Source: Kryptolebias marmoratus (lineage: Eukaryota > Chordata > Actinopteri > Cyprinodontiformes > Rivulidae). From it: DNA of 64,000 nucleotides. The stretch is from assembly GCF_001649575.2 (NCBI RefSeq), contig NC_051446.1, positions 20,749,348 through 20,813,347 on the forward strand. Direction: 5' to 3'. The notes under the pieces are model-generated. The model did not search any database. It saw only the letters and a program-made list of their open reading frames with translations, and was not told the DNA's origin. Made by a program: the position numbers and the translations under genes. Numbering within the stretch: position 1 is the stretch's first letter; each line of letters opens with the position of its first letter. Below are positions 25,290-37,380 of the stretch, in pieces.

Positions 25290-25530
25290 CAGAATATTTA
25301 GCTTCATCTACAAATATTTTCCCCACAGAAATATGTTGGGATCTAAATAAATCCTTTAAAAACTTTGTTTTTTAAAATCTCATCCAGCTTACGGGCTCTA
25401 TTTTTGTCTTCTGATGCCACTTTTAGCTACTGTTCGGCTACTTGCACCTTCTAACTGACCGTTTTCTGCTTTTAACTCTCAGATAACTAGTTTGAGTTTG
25501 TAGCTAGCTTTTAGCTAGCGTTCTGCTTCT
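25290..25530 (-). repeat. GCTAAA minisatellite element, copy 4 (short)
   Basis: A short eroded array (about 25410-25530) and the conserved flank, which on the - strand reads GAGATTTTAAAAAACAAAGT, TATTTCTGTGGGGAAAATAT and TTGTAGATGAAG. Confidence 0.6.
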
Positions 25531-26739
25531 TCTAGCATGAACGTTTACGTTTCAGCTTTTTAATTCTCCCAGTTCATTTTTCTGCAGATTGTTGCTGTTT
25601 CTCGAGTTATAATTTCGATGCAACAAAAGCCTTTTTACTTAGAATCTGTGCAGTCTGCTAATCGCTGCCACTTTCACACTAACAGCTGCAAGAATTAGCC
25701 GTGAATCCTTTAAAAAACATTTTTGTTTTTTGTTTGCTTTTTGGTTTTCAGACTGGCTGCTTTTGAGCCGAACATGACGGGGCATTCAGGGAGGACAAAC
25801 TGTCCCTGCTTTTAAATCCAATTCACCAATTGTTTTTTTTTTCTCATGATGGAATCGTTAATCTAAAACTCATCTGAATAAACATTTACAACCATTTTAC
25901 CAAAGATCTTAGAGAGTTATTCATTTCTTAACACGACAAACCTGCTTTTAATGCACCTAAATGATGACAGTCACATAAAAAGTCCAACTTTATTTCATTC
26001 ATGTGCTGACTTTAAAAAAACAAAACAAAAGCTTGCAGGTCCAGATGTTTAAAATCTCTTTATGTCTCTTCATTTTTCTTATCTAGGCTCTTTTTAGAAA
26101 GGGGCTTTCATATGTCTAAATATACTTTTTGCTGATATAAATGTTCTTCCTTGTAATTACCCGCCCGCTTTTATTTTTCTAAACCACCACATTGCTGCTT
26201 TTGCCATGTTTAGTTCTGAAGTCACACAGATTTAATACACAACTTGGGGTTGTTTAAACCTTAGGGGGGAGGGAAAATATCCAGCTGTCTAATTTGTGTT
26301 TTTAAGTCTTCATGAAAATTACAGCCATGGTTGCGCCACACACTTACAGCTGACTTCGCTGGAGAGATTTTAGATCTCTCCTCACAAAACGGGTAGAGAT
26401 AAAGCTTCAGTCCAGTCAGTGTAATGAAAAATTAATTTTCCAAAGCTTCTTAAAGCCCTTCTCCATCCAAAGCCAGAGCTTTATCAGCGTGTTTGAACTG
26501 TAGCTTTACATTAAAGTGATCAGAGGAGGCTCCCGGTGGGTTCAGGACTGACGAGTGTTCGGTAGAAAATTAACTTTGTCCAAAGAAGAGGGAAGTTGTG
26601 CCGGTGTCAGACTTCACCGCACAATTTATAGCAACCCCGGAGGCTGTGTGACATGTTAAAACGTTTTTTTTCTTTTATTTTTAAAACCAGGTAAATTTGT
26701 CTTTTTTGTTGTAATGAGAGCAGAAAAGGTTTTTTGTTT
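25531..26739. other. Intergenic, nothing recognised
   Basis: AT-rich sequence without array, LINE or SINE signatures that I can identify. Confidence 0.45.
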
Positions 26740-27344
26740 CAACCCCAACAGTTCCTGAAGATTTAATCCAGATCTGTTCGCTAGTTTATACCTGATCTTT
26801 GCTGACAGACAGACACACAAACCAACGGACGCAACCAGAAACAGAAGGGTCACATGTAGGATCAGAGACAAGGTTTTAATAAAGGGGTTACCTTAGACCT
26901 CTGACCTTTGACCCCATGAACCTTGAAATCAACAGGCATCATCTCTGACCCCTGAGGTGTCCAGCTGTGCAGTTTGACGTTCCTCCATCCCACTGTTGGA
27001 GCGTTAGAGCACAAAGTCAGCTGTGATGTTGACCTTTGACCCCACAACCTTGAAATCAGTCGTGATCACACTTGACCTAAGAGGTGTCCAGCTATGCAGT
27101 TTCATTTTCCTCCGTTACATGGCTGCATAGTTAGATCCCAACCTAGACCTTTGACCCTGTCACCTCAACAGTGAAATCAACGGTGATCACCCTGGACCCA
27201 TGAGGTGTCCATTCTTGTTATACAGCGGCAGAGTTAGAGCACAGGCTGATCTGTGACCTTTGACCGGATCACGACTAAACTTTAATCACCTGTTCTTTGT
27301 AACGGGTTTGACGTTTCCTAACAATTTCATGAGTAATCTTGTCC

Positions 27345-27379
<35 letters not shown>

Positions 27380-27400
27380 GGCAGGCAGAAAACATGACCT
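26740..27400 (-). repeat. Repeat family B (AGGTCA-rich), copy 2, tandem
   Basis: Repeated blocks of GACCTTTGACCCCA, CTTGAAATCA and GAGGTGTCCAGCT recur about every 110-130 bp from 26890 to 27290. They are bounded by GATCTTTGCTGACAGACAGA near 26797 and an (ACAG)n run at about 27346-27385. DR1-type sites on the - strand lie at 26902-26914 and 27030-27042, and similar motifs near 27147 and 27256. The orientation is opposite to copy 1 at 13735. Confidence 0.7.
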
Positions 27401-27439
27401 CCTTGGCAGAGTTAATTAAAAAAAAAAAACAGCAGTCTT

Positions 27440-27752
27440 TGAAGGAATACACATGCCAATGCCAAAGTTAAGAACAGAGATCTTGATTGATCTGATAGCC
27501 CTCAAAACATATGATGGGAGTGACTCTCAGTTACTACCACGCCAAACTTCAGCTCAGTATCTGAACAACTGACAGGATTACAGCCATTTAGACTCCAAAA
27601 ATGAATCAGCTGTAGACGTACATCCAACAATTACTTGGAGAGTATCTCTAAAATCCGTCCAGTGGTTCATGAGATATTTCACAAACAGGAAAACACACAC
27701 AGTCAGATGCTGGTATTTACACTATCGCCTGCCTTTTTGGGTTATTATAACA
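27440..27752 (-). repeat. Modular repeat family A, copy 3 (one unit with head and tail)
   Basis: In + it starts with the reversed tail (TTTGAAGGAATACACATGCC). It then carries GTGACTCTCAGTTACTACCA and GTTCATGAGATATTTCAC, and ends with the reversed head ACACTATCGCCTGCC. It is a single-unit copy with both ends visible. Confidence 0.7.
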
Positions 27753-28299
27753 ATGAATATATGTTTGCTCTGATCCAGAAATAGGAGTAGCCACTAATGC
27801 CGTCATTCCTTTTTCAAACCCAGTGAACTTCGATGAACAATACAGTACAAGTCAGTTGTACTTAAACTGATGGTAATCCTACAGAAGCAATAAAGTTCTC
27901 CAGTGTGAGTGGTATTCTCAGAGAGAGCTTGGTGTAGATAAAAACCAAGAGATGCTGCATTGTTATTATCTGCTGAGGCCAGGCTTTGAGGGGAATGAGG
28001 GCTGCTGCCATTCTTACAGCTCCGAGGCTCTGTATTTCTTCACCCGGACTGCTGAGAATAAGAAAAGATGTATTTATCTGGTTCTGGACAAAACTGTAAT
28101 GTTCTCTAAGTTTCACCGCAATTCATTGGGTGGTTGTTTAAATCACGAATTGGAGCTGCGCAAAAAGTCAAACAATCGCCTAAATGTCATCTGAAAACCA
28201 AAGATGTTTGTTTTGGTGTTTCAGGAAAAAAAAATGTCAAGAACGCTCTAAATCATGGTCACCTGAACCAAACGTTTATTTCACTTTAGGTGCAAAACT

Positions 28300-29035
28300 T
28301 TAACCCATTAAAGAAAAGTATGAAAATGGGATGTTCTGTTGAATACATTATAGTTATTAGTAATTAGTACTTTATTAGCAGTGATATCAGTCTTAGAATA
28401 TGGAAAAAGGGGAGGAGTCCTCCTCAAGGCTAGGCTAATGGCTTGGGTAACTGCTAGGCTAACAGCTAGGCTAATGGCTTGGATAACTGCTAGGCTAATG
28501 GCTAGGCTAACAGCAAGGCTAATGGCTTGGGTAGCTGCTAGGCTAACAGCTAGGCTAATAGCTGGCTAAATGATGGCCCATATACATTCTGGTGTGAAAG
28601 AGCGCTACATTAGCTAATATTAAACCCCTACACTTGTCCATGGCACTGTTTGTTTCGTTAGTCGCTGTTTTTCTCAGCTGAAAACCAAAAGTTTACACGA
28701 CTCCCGGCAAACATTCGGCAGCCTCGGCACCATCGGTCTATCTAAACTCGTGGTCTATCCTCAGCACATCTGCATAGCAACACGGCTGTTTGGTTAAGAA
28801 ATCAGCGGCAAATCCAGCAGTGCCATGCTAAAGGTTTCGTATTAACTAGTGCATGTTGGTTTTAAGAAAGACTTTTTTATAAGCCCGAAAAAAAACCCCA
28901 AAAAATGGCCCTGGTTTGGCCTAGCCTGGAGGAAGACTTCTGCCCTCTTCACCATGCTCTATGACTGATAAGGTAGTAACTACTGACAACTACTAAACTG
29001 CAAAAATCACCAGATTCTCCACTTTAAGGGTGGCT
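28300..29035. mobile_element. Unclassified DNA-transposon-like element with internal GCTA array
   Basis: The right end (about 28990-29032) reads, on the - strand, CTTAAAGTGGAGAATCTGGT, GATTTTTGCAGTTTAGTAGT. The left end near 28310 has a degraded related sequence (AAAATGGGATGTTCTGTTGA). The interior carries a tandem array at 28417-28575. The inverted-terminal nature is inferred from approximate similarity, not a perfect match. Confidence 0.4.
28417..28575. repeat. GCTAGGCTAA minisatellite
   Basis: Tandem copies of GGCTAATGGCTTGGGTAACT and GCTAGGCTAACAGCTAGGCT type units, roughly 20-40 bp depending on phase. It is open in one frame (ARLTARLMAWVTARL) but this is repeat-driven. Confidence 0.85.
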
Positions 29036-29799
29036 AACAGTTTTTCCTTTTGATAGTTGTTAATATGAGTCAGAGCTAAACTCGGTCAGTGGGAACTATT
29101 CAGGCAGAGCTCTGGGCACCAAGTCTCAGCCCTACGCCGTCACAAGTTTTCGACTAAAGAGTTTGACATGAGCTTTTTAGGTAGAAATGAGTCAGAGCTG
29201 GCTGACAGCTGGCAAGGAGGCAGGGCCAAAGAGGAGTTACTGCCATATTAGAGCAAAGCCGGCGTTGATGTCAATCAGACTGAAGATCCTCAGAGGAGAT
29301 GGAGATGAGATTTAGTCAGAGAAAATAGAAAAAGAAAAGGCTCGTTCTGGAAATAAGTGGGAGTTTATGTCAGGAACGGAGTCTCGCTTTCACCGAGGAA
29401 GCAAGGAGCCGATGACGAAGGAGGAGATGAGTGGAGTCTTGGGTTGCGTCAGAGTGGAACCGACCAGATAATTGCTGGAAGGGAGCCAGCACGACGCTGC
29501 GGGAGTCTGAAGGAGGAGCGGCAGCGCCAGGGACGGGCAGAGATTTGGAGAAAGTTTCTTAATCCTTCTGACTCCTGAACGATGGGTTGGTTTCAGACAG
29601 TTTCAACACCGTGAGGCTGATAAAAATAAAGCGTTTTTGTCAGTTGATGCGTTGGACTTGGCAGGAAGAATAGCATGTTTATAATCACAAAAAAAGGGGA
29701 ATCTTGTCACCTGCAGAGTATTTTTGCTTTGGTTTAACTCCAGATCGTTTCAAGTTAAGAAACGACAGAGTTATATTGATCAAACCTCGAAAATATCTC
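29036..29799. other. Intergenic, nothing recognised
   Basis: Mixed-composition sequence following the 28.3-kb element. No coding exon or known repeat signature is visible. Confidence 0.4.
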
Positions 29800-30056
29800 A
29801 GAATACATGTTATGACTCACTCTCAGCTACTACTACACCAAATAGTAGTTCTAAAACTTACAGTGCTGGCTGCTGTCGATTAGCTATGGCGGCCATTTTG
29901 AACTGAACTGCCTCCAAATGGTAATCAGTTGTAGACGTACATCCGGTGATTACTTCCATTAAAATCCACTCTGTGGTTCGTGAGATATTTTCGTCACAAA
30001 CATGGACAAAGATCCAATCGTCTGCTTCACCTCTTGGCAGCGGGTGATAATTTCTT
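29800..30056 (-). repeat. Modular repeat family A, copy 4 (one unit)
   Basis: In + it shows TGACTCACTCTCAGCTACTA, TATGGCGGCCATTTTGAACT, TTCGTGAGATATTTTCGTCA and the head remnant GGCAGCGGGTGATAAT. The tail is missing. Confidence 0.65.
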
Positions 30057-31589
30057 TTTTTGGTGCAAATAAGTACTAAAGATTTTCTCTTTTAACTGAT
30101 TTAACTGCCGTGTTTTTTATGAAATCAGTCATTGCACTAATAAAGTCACTTGCAACGTAGCTGATTGACGAATTTCAAACAGGGTACTTGATCTTCACGT
30201 CCAATTTTTTAAGAGTTAGCCTCCAGCTCCTCAAAGAACTCCCGACCCTCTGAACTCCCGCTGGTGAAATCTTCTCAGCTGTTTTCTAAAAGCAAGAAGA
30301 GTGTCGTTTCCGTCAAAAGATGGATAGTTTTCACCCGTTTTATCCCGTTCACTTGAAGATAATCCGTATTTTGAACTGTAAAGAGCCCTGAAATGTCACC
30401 AGACGCCGAATCTTAATAACGTCTTCTCTCCGAGTCCTCAACGGTTGTTTCTTAGATTATCTCTGCGTTGTTGAGCTGGAGCTCGTAAAGCCCTTCACTG
30501 AAGTCGTGTTGAGCTTTCTTACCTCCTCCTTCCTCCCAGGTCAGGTCAGTCCTTTTTAATCTCTCAGTGTTTTTTCACTGAGGAATCTCAAGGTCCTTTT
30601 GCTCAATGACACCTCACACTCAGAGCGCTTCATTTTTGTGTTCCTCCTCTTGGGTTGATCGATGCTGCGTTCAGGGGCCTACTATGCTCTGAGTGTTTTT
30701 CATACAGATGAAAGGCGCCTAAAATGGGCTGCTTTGTGACGAGCTCTTGGTTGTAGAGCTTCATTCAGCGCAGACAAAAACATCTTTGGACCCATTCAAG
30801 TTTTCTGCACTTGATTATTTTTTTTCCTGAGTCATCCTATTATAAATTTCGTTCAGCTTATTATCCAACAATAATGACAAAAAGAAATGTTCCTTTTCTT
30901 TTTTTTTGATTAACTCGTTTCGAACCTAAACTAGTTAACTGTAACACAGCTCTAGCTGTATGCGCTTCCATTAAAAGTTGAATAAAATGGTTTTCCAGCT
31001 TGTGTTTAAATAAAATGCTGATCCTAAAGGCGTAAACCCGTCTGTTTACAGAAGACATACATTAAATGTAAACAAAACACACTACTCTTTTAAAACATTT
31101 GTTTAACCCTCAATTCATCCATTTGATTTTGCTTTTTTGGGATTGGGCACAGCAGGAAGGAATTGTTGACATTTATTGGTATTTTTACACATTAGGACAA
31201 ACGTAAAGACCAAAAACTTAAACTATGTCAGCTTATAGGAATCCTTTCTAGATATTTTGTGGAATTTAATCAGTATTCCACTTTCAAATCATAAAAAATT
31301 TCAATAAATTGTTAGTTTGAGCATACTAATTAGGCCAGTTTGTTGGATATTTAACTGAATTTCTTTTAATAAAGGCAGAAACTTTCATTTACTTCAACTT
31401 GCAGCATTTTTTTAATCCAGTCAAGCCTTTACTTGTTGTCAGAACAACTGGCAACTAATAATCTGCGGTATGTGTCCACATTTATATAACGCCTTGTTTA
31501 ACCTCAGCCCTTTCACATGAACTCATACAGGGTTTTTTTATATTTTATATTTTACTCTAAATGTTCTCACTCATCCAATAAGCATAATG
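30057..31589. other. Intergenic, nothing recognised
   Basis: AT-rich sequence with no coding signature. I see no array or transposon end. Confidence 0.45.
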
Positions 31590-31890
31590 GGGTAGTGGGG
31601 GGAACAGGTTCAGGAGGGAAACCCAGACCTCCGTCCTCCCAGCGACACACTCCAGCTCCTCCGGGGGGGATCTCAAGGTGTTCCCGGGCCAGAGAGAGTA
31701 CATGATCCTTCCAGCCTGTTCTGGGTTTTCATCAAGGCGGAGGGAAGGCGCCCAGGAGGCGTCTTAAGCAGACGCTCAAACCACCTCAGCTGACTCTTTT
31801 CAATGAGGAGGAGCTGGATGACGACCCCTCGCTCTGTCTCTGAAACCACAACAACCTCCAACCCCCCCCTCACCGCCTTACTGGACAATC
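31590..31890 (-). mobile_element. Rex3/RTE-like LINE fragment
   Basis: The - strand frame reads SETERGVVIQLLLIEKSQLR, then WFERLLKTPPGRLPSA, the C-terminal region of a fish non-LTR retrotransposon polyprotein related to the one at 40.5 kb. The following sequence is frameshifted and decayed. Confidence 0.65.
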
Positions 31891-33990
31891 AGGACTTTAG
31901 GTGGAAATGAATAAGAGCCCTGTTCGCATTTTTATGGACTTGTACTTTCTAAGTATTTCTAATAACAAGTGATTGTAATTAGCACTTCATGAAAAAATGT
32001 CAAGACGAGTGTTAGTGGGCCTTTAGCAGGCCAACCGCCTGAGGAACGGATCTGTTGAACATTCTGGTAATTCTTGATTTGATTGAGCAGTGATTTCAGG
32101 AGGTTAAACAACAAACACCTGTCACACCGTGGTGCTAACAGACGGCGATAGCTCCAGTGGTTAAAGGCAAAGTTTTAAAACCATCACTTTGTTCTCAGAC
32201 TACGTGTTGGGAACGACTCATCTGCTACCACAGCACGCTTCAGGTGAGCATCAGTAAAAACTGACCGAATTTAAAAAAAAAAAGTTTTGTTATTCAACTC
32301 TTTGCACCACTCCAAATGGGTCAAATGTCACGAGTCCACATGCTTCCATGTTTCGTCAGTCTACTTCAATTTGTAAAAGTGCTCCTTTAATTAATGCAAT
32401 TAGTTGGAGATTATTGTGCCCTCCTGTACATACTGCAGCGCAACTCGTACAAAAAGAAAACCTTTGACTTGAAGTCACGTTTAAACAGGCTGCTTTTCGC
32501 CTTCTTTGTATTTTATACAGGTATTTTTACGTGTAGTTAAATAAAATTTACACACTGGTGCTTGAGTAGAATATTTAGCTCTTCTTTGACTACTGCTCAG
32601 AACAAAAGGTTGTGTTTAAATAAGGAAATATAATATATATTATTGTGCTGAAGCTCATAGTGAAGGATGACCATCACCAGTCAGGCTTTCACGGCGAAGC
32701 GATCAGACACACAGTACTCTAAAGTACTCGACATCCCATTTGGAAAAAAGTCTAAAAGTGGCGTGATAAGTTTGTGATTGTGAAAAAAGCAGGACTTTTT
32801 ATCAGAGCAGACAACCTTGCCTCTCGTGGCACGGAGCTGTGTGTGTGTAGAGAAAACCGGCGTCTTATTCTGGAAATCTGGTTTGGGTGAAAGCGAAGAC
32901 CTATTTCTGAGCACACGAGTGACTCGAGGAAAACTCTGTGACCCAGTCGGAGCGCGAACCTGAACCCACCATAGAGCGTCGACGGAGGAACCAAAGGAAG
33001 TAAAAAAAATAAATAAACCCAAATCTCCCTGAGCATGAATGTTTCTGCTGAGAAAAATGGTAAAACCTCTCAAAAAAGCTTTTCAGAGACTTTAAAATCA
33101 TTTCTGAGAAAAGTGCAGGTTGTCACAGATACAAATATGTTTTGTCAAATAATTTTTCGTTCCTGCTTTTTGGAAAACAACCGGATAATCTGGTTTTGCC
33201 TCAAACATTCAGGAGATTTCTATGAAGATGTTTTACAAATAATCAGACTCTGCTGTAAGATCAGATTGAAACCTGACAAAATATGTCAGAGTTTGGGGGA
33301 TATTTTTATTTTCCTACAATTGAAAAGAAAACCTGGTTTCCTTAAAACAATCGAGTCTCAAATTTTACCATAAAGTTATTGTATCGGCAATACTTATTAA
33401 GTTTTTTTTTTTGCAGTCAGAGATTAGCTTGATTCCTTAAAACTGCACTTCCGTTACCAAACAATGTCTCCTTAACGTGAATGAATTCATACTGAGCGCA
33501 TTACTTAAGAAAATCTAAAAGAAAACAACACAAAGGAAAGCCAATGCTCAGAATTTAGCAGAATCAAGTTTTCTTTTTTCTTACTGAGGCTGTTGATGAG
33601 AAGGTTCCACGAATGAAACTTGTTCTTTTGGTGTTATTTAATTCAACATATCTCTACACCAAAACAGCAGAAGTCGAGTAAAACGGACGCCAGCTCCTCC
33701 GGTCGGGCCTTTAAGGTTCCGTCACCTGAAGGACTCAGACACTTATTGACATTTCATTATATTTTGAAGGCAGTTCGTCCATTTTTAACACCCAGTCCAT
33801 AGGCTTTTTACCACTGGCTGGGGGCTCCCGTCCACCTTCCTGCCGTCGTCGTCTTCTTTGTTTTGTTTCATGGTGACAGTGCGAGTAATAGGAGCTGAAG
33901 CGAAAAGGCACAAATGGAATGGAGCCAGTTGGGGGGGCTTTCTATGATGAGGTGGCCATGACTGTGTGATGGGTCAGATTGGAAATTTAG
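31891..33990. other. Intergenic, nothing recognised
   Basis: AT-rich sequence. Open frames on - near 32.7-33.1 kb overlap one another and lack splice-bounded conserved motifs. No repeat that I recognise. Confidence 0.4.
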
Positions 33991-35200
33991 CCGAGCCACC
34001 AGGGAAGGTAATTGTTTTCCAGGGATGGCAAGGGTTACGTGGAGCGGGCTAAAGGAAGAAATAGGGAATGATAATGGAAACAGCAACGGCTGGGTATGTG
34101 TAGGTAAGCATCACGGAGCGCCATGCTCTCCTCCTCTTCCACTTCTGTCATTTGCACCCCTCTGCTCCTCCTCCTCCTCTTCCTCCTCCAGCTCCTTGTC
34201 CTTATCAGATAAGTGGACGCCTTCGTTTCAAAAGTGCCACCAAACACCTCCATGTGTGCGCTCATGTGTGCTACCCCGAGCGTGTATGTTTTTTTGTGAC
34301 AGTTATGGGAGCTTGTCATTGTGCAACCCCCCCCCCCCAGATCAATGGAGCACAGTTGCCTAGCAACCTGCTGATCGGGAGGCAGGAGGCGGGCAGGGGG
34401 GGTGGAGAAAGGGGGGAGAGAGAGAGAAAGAGAGGGAGGGAGCGGCATAACATTAGAAATGAGAGGGAAGAGAAGTGGGTGAGATCAGCAGTAAAGAATG
34501 CTGTGGTTGGATGACAAGAAAGAGGACCAAAGACAGAAGAGCTTAGCGTGTCAAATCTGTCTTTGTGTGTACAGTAAGAGTGGGAGGAGGAGGCGGGAGG
34601 TGTGAAGGGAGGTGTGAGAGCACGAATCGTCCACATGTGTGTGGTTGTGCGGCAGCAGTTTGGGACCGATGACTTGACGTTGATACTATCGCGCAGAAAT
34701 AGGACATCAAAGTGCTGCCATGGTGACGCCAGCAGCGCAGTTCCTCTCATTTGGCTGCTGATTTAATTATCTTTATCTTAAAGGGGAACAAAGTGGTTAA
34801 ACGCAGTGCGTTAGTAGGGAGCGGTGGTGGAGATAAACAGCGGGAGGTGTGTGTGTAGTGTGTGTGAGAGAGAGAGAGAGAGAGAGGGAGAGAGAACCTG
34901 GAGGGAGATGAGTTTGGACGGGGAGAAGGAAGAAATGAGGAGAGCAAGGACAAGGAGGATGGAAAGACGGATGGAAGCGAGTCTGATGATCAGGTGTTGG
35001 TCGCCCTCGTGAGAGATGCACACATATGCTCCGAATCGTCTGTGATATTTGCATATCCTCCCTCTCCCTGCCCACGATGACAGGAGGAGCGAGGAGGAGG
35101 AGACAAAGGGGTGTGAGGGGAGGATAGGGATGTCATTATGAATAAAAAAAGCGAGGGAGAGGAGGTGGTGGTGGTGGGGGGTAGCTGTACATCCCGGAGG
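33991..35200. other. Purine/pyrimidine-rich intergenic block
   Basis: Long GA-rich tracts (34380-34445, 34866-34900, 35080-35180) and CT-rich tracts (34110-34200) alternate with unique sequence. A strict X-box lies at 34355-34367. Several overlapping open frames are by-products of the low complexity. It could hold distal regulatory sequence for a flanking gene, but that is inference. Confidence 0.45.
34355..34367 (+). promoter_or_regulatory. RFX X-box consensus match
   Basis: GTTGCCTAGCAAC fits GTNRCC-N-RGYAAC exactly and is a perfect inverted repeat around its centre. RFX-family factors bind such sites. No adjacent gene is seen within several kb. Confidence 0.4.
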
Positions 35201-35924
35201 TATCCTCTGTGACTGAGTTAGAATAACATGTGGCGGCAGAGTGGCTGTTAAACTTTATGGAGGATTGAAAATGGACAATTAGCATCTCAACGATCTCACT
35301 GTCACCTGGAACGTTCTCCCCTCTGTTGTCATAGTAACCCTCCTCTCCCTGCTCCTAATTCACGTCCCCCCCCACCCCCACCCCGTCTTTCCAACGGCCT
35401 GAGTGTTTAAGCCCTGCTCGCACAGACACGCAAATGGGGCACTCACTTCACGGGCGTGATCGATACAAACTCCATTTTGTCTGCGTCAAGTCTGGTGGTG
35501 GTGGGGGGGCAGTTTTTTCATTCAGGGAAATCTTAATGCCTCAGTCTGCGATGATCCTGAACGAGGAGGCGGGAGGCCAATTTCCAGAAGGCCTTCTGTT
35601 CTCCTCGCCCTTTGGATGAAACGGAACGTCGGTCGGCCATCGCCCGACTCCTTCACCTTGTTGCAGGTGATTGGGAGCAAAAACCCAAATATAAATTTAA
35701 AAGCCCCAGGTTTGTACAACACCAGTAATGTCTCGGAGGAAACGGAGGTGAGGGGGGGGGTGTTGAGAGGAGTACAGGCAAAAAAAAACAGCCAGAGGGC
35801 AGAAAGTCAGAACTTTAATAAATCAAAAGGGGGCTAAAAAAACTGTAAAAAACAACTTTTTATAATAGTTTAGTTTATTTCTTGCTTACATGGAGAACTT
35901 AGGAACATTAAGGGCCGAGCTCAA

Positions 35925-36660
35925 CTTGAAGGAATGCATGTCGCCCGCCGCCTTTCATGCTTCAGACAGAGATCAGCTTATTTTGGAAAAGGACTGAGAT
36001 AAACTGAAGCTACTTTGATCAAATCCTGAAATCTGCAAAGATCATTTGTTCCCTCTTAAACAGGGTCCTCTTTAAATGTAGCCTCACATAGCAATAATAA
36101 CCATGTTTTGATTGTCCCATGCATTTTAGAGTATTTTACAGTTTTACAGTTTTGTGCCTCAAGTTTGTATTTCTTGCAGGTTTCATGTGTATTTAGGAGC
36201 CAGATGTCAAAGACAAGTCTCCATTTTCTGAAATGTTATGGACAATAAAGTTAAATCGAATTGAATTGAACTGAAAATAACATTGTGTACAATCTCACGC
36301 CATATGTCACGTGATGTTTGCAAGATACGTCAGCACTTGGAGGGTGTATCGTGACTCACTGTCAGCTACTACCGCGGCCAGTTTTAGCTCAGTACCTGTA
36401 AATTTAGCTGACGCGTAGCCATTTTGTTTTTGTTTTTTTTCTAAGGTCAGTTGGCTCTGGCCGCCTCTTTGATTTGTCTTGGCTCCAAAAGTTAATCAGC
36501 TGTAGATCTACATCCATTGATTGCCTTCTGAGAGTTTCATTAAAACCCATCCAGTAGCTCCGGAGATCGTTTGCCAACAGTACAGATGGAACGAACACAT
36601 GCACACACAGACAAAACACTATCACCCGCTTCAGGCGACAGGTGATAATGACCGTATATG
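35925..36660 (-). repeat. Modular repeat family A, copy 5, interrupted
   Basis: In + the reversed tail (TGAAGGAATGCATGTCGCCC) lies at 35929. The unit proper (GTGACTCACTGTCAGCTACT) resumes at 36350 and the head (ACACTATCACCCGCTTC) is at about 36617. About 0.35 kb of unrelated sequence intervenes, including a non-LTR-like 3' end. Confidence 0.6.
36060..36278 (+). mobile_element. Possible non-LTR retrotransposon 3' end inserted in family A repeat
   Basis: The segment ends in GGACAATAAAGTTAAATCGA followed by ATTGAATTGAACTG. A poly(A)-signal-plus-short-tandem-tail ending like this is common for LINE 3' ends in fish. No coding part remains. Confidence 0.35.
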
Positions 36661-36893
36661 AGGCCAGGATGACGACAACACAAGAAACTCGCAATAAAAC
36701 AAAGAGGAGCAGTTCTATATGCGCTGTGGGATAATTACAGATGTGTTGCAGGTGTGGTGATTGCTAAATTAGGGCCAGGTGAGCAGAAAGGGCGGAGGTT
36801 TTTGTTTTTTTTCTTTCCTTTCTGCCTGATCTCTTAAGTCACACGCCACCAGCTGGTAATGGGGTTGCCAACCGCCAATAAACATTAAAAGCA

Positions 36894-36913
36894 GAAGAAG
36901 AAGAAGAAGAAGA
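36894..36913. repeat. (GAA)n microsatellite
   Basis: A short AGAAGA trinucleotide run. Confidence 0.85.
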
Positions 36914-37024
36914 CCTCAATGTTTCAATAAAACAAACGGCTGACTGAAAAGGAACAGACATCACTGTGTTCATATCAAAGTTACTCTGATTTCATAGTAT
37001 TTCAACATTCATGATTTGTCTGGG

Positions 37025-37380
37025 TTAGAGATGTCTCCTCCCAGCAAGAAGGTTGCAGGTTCAATTCCTGACCTGGAGCCTTTCTGGGTGGAGTTTACAT
37101 GTTCTCCTTGTGCTCACCTGGGTTTACTCCAGGTACTCTGGTTTCCTCCCACCGACCAATAACATGCATGTTAGGTTCATTGGCAACTCCAAAATTGTCC
37201 CTACATGTGTGTGTGTGAATGGTTGTTTGTCTCATTTGTCTCTATGTGTCCCTGTGATGGACTTGCGACCTGTCCAGGGTGTCCCCTGTCTCTCGCACAG
37301 TGACTGCTGGAGACAGACTGCAGCTCCCCGCGACCCGGGAAGCAGAAGCGGGTAAAAAGAAACTGGATGGATGGATTTAC
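37025..37380 (+). mobile_element. tRNA-derived SINE-like element
   Basis: AGCAAGAAGGTTGCAGGTTC contains an RNA polymerase III B-box-like GGTTCAATTCC. It is followed by the widespread fish repeat body (GGTGGAGTTTACATGTTCTC, GGACTTGCGACCTGTCCAGG) and a GGATGGATGGA tail. The A box is degraded. Confidence 0.6.
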
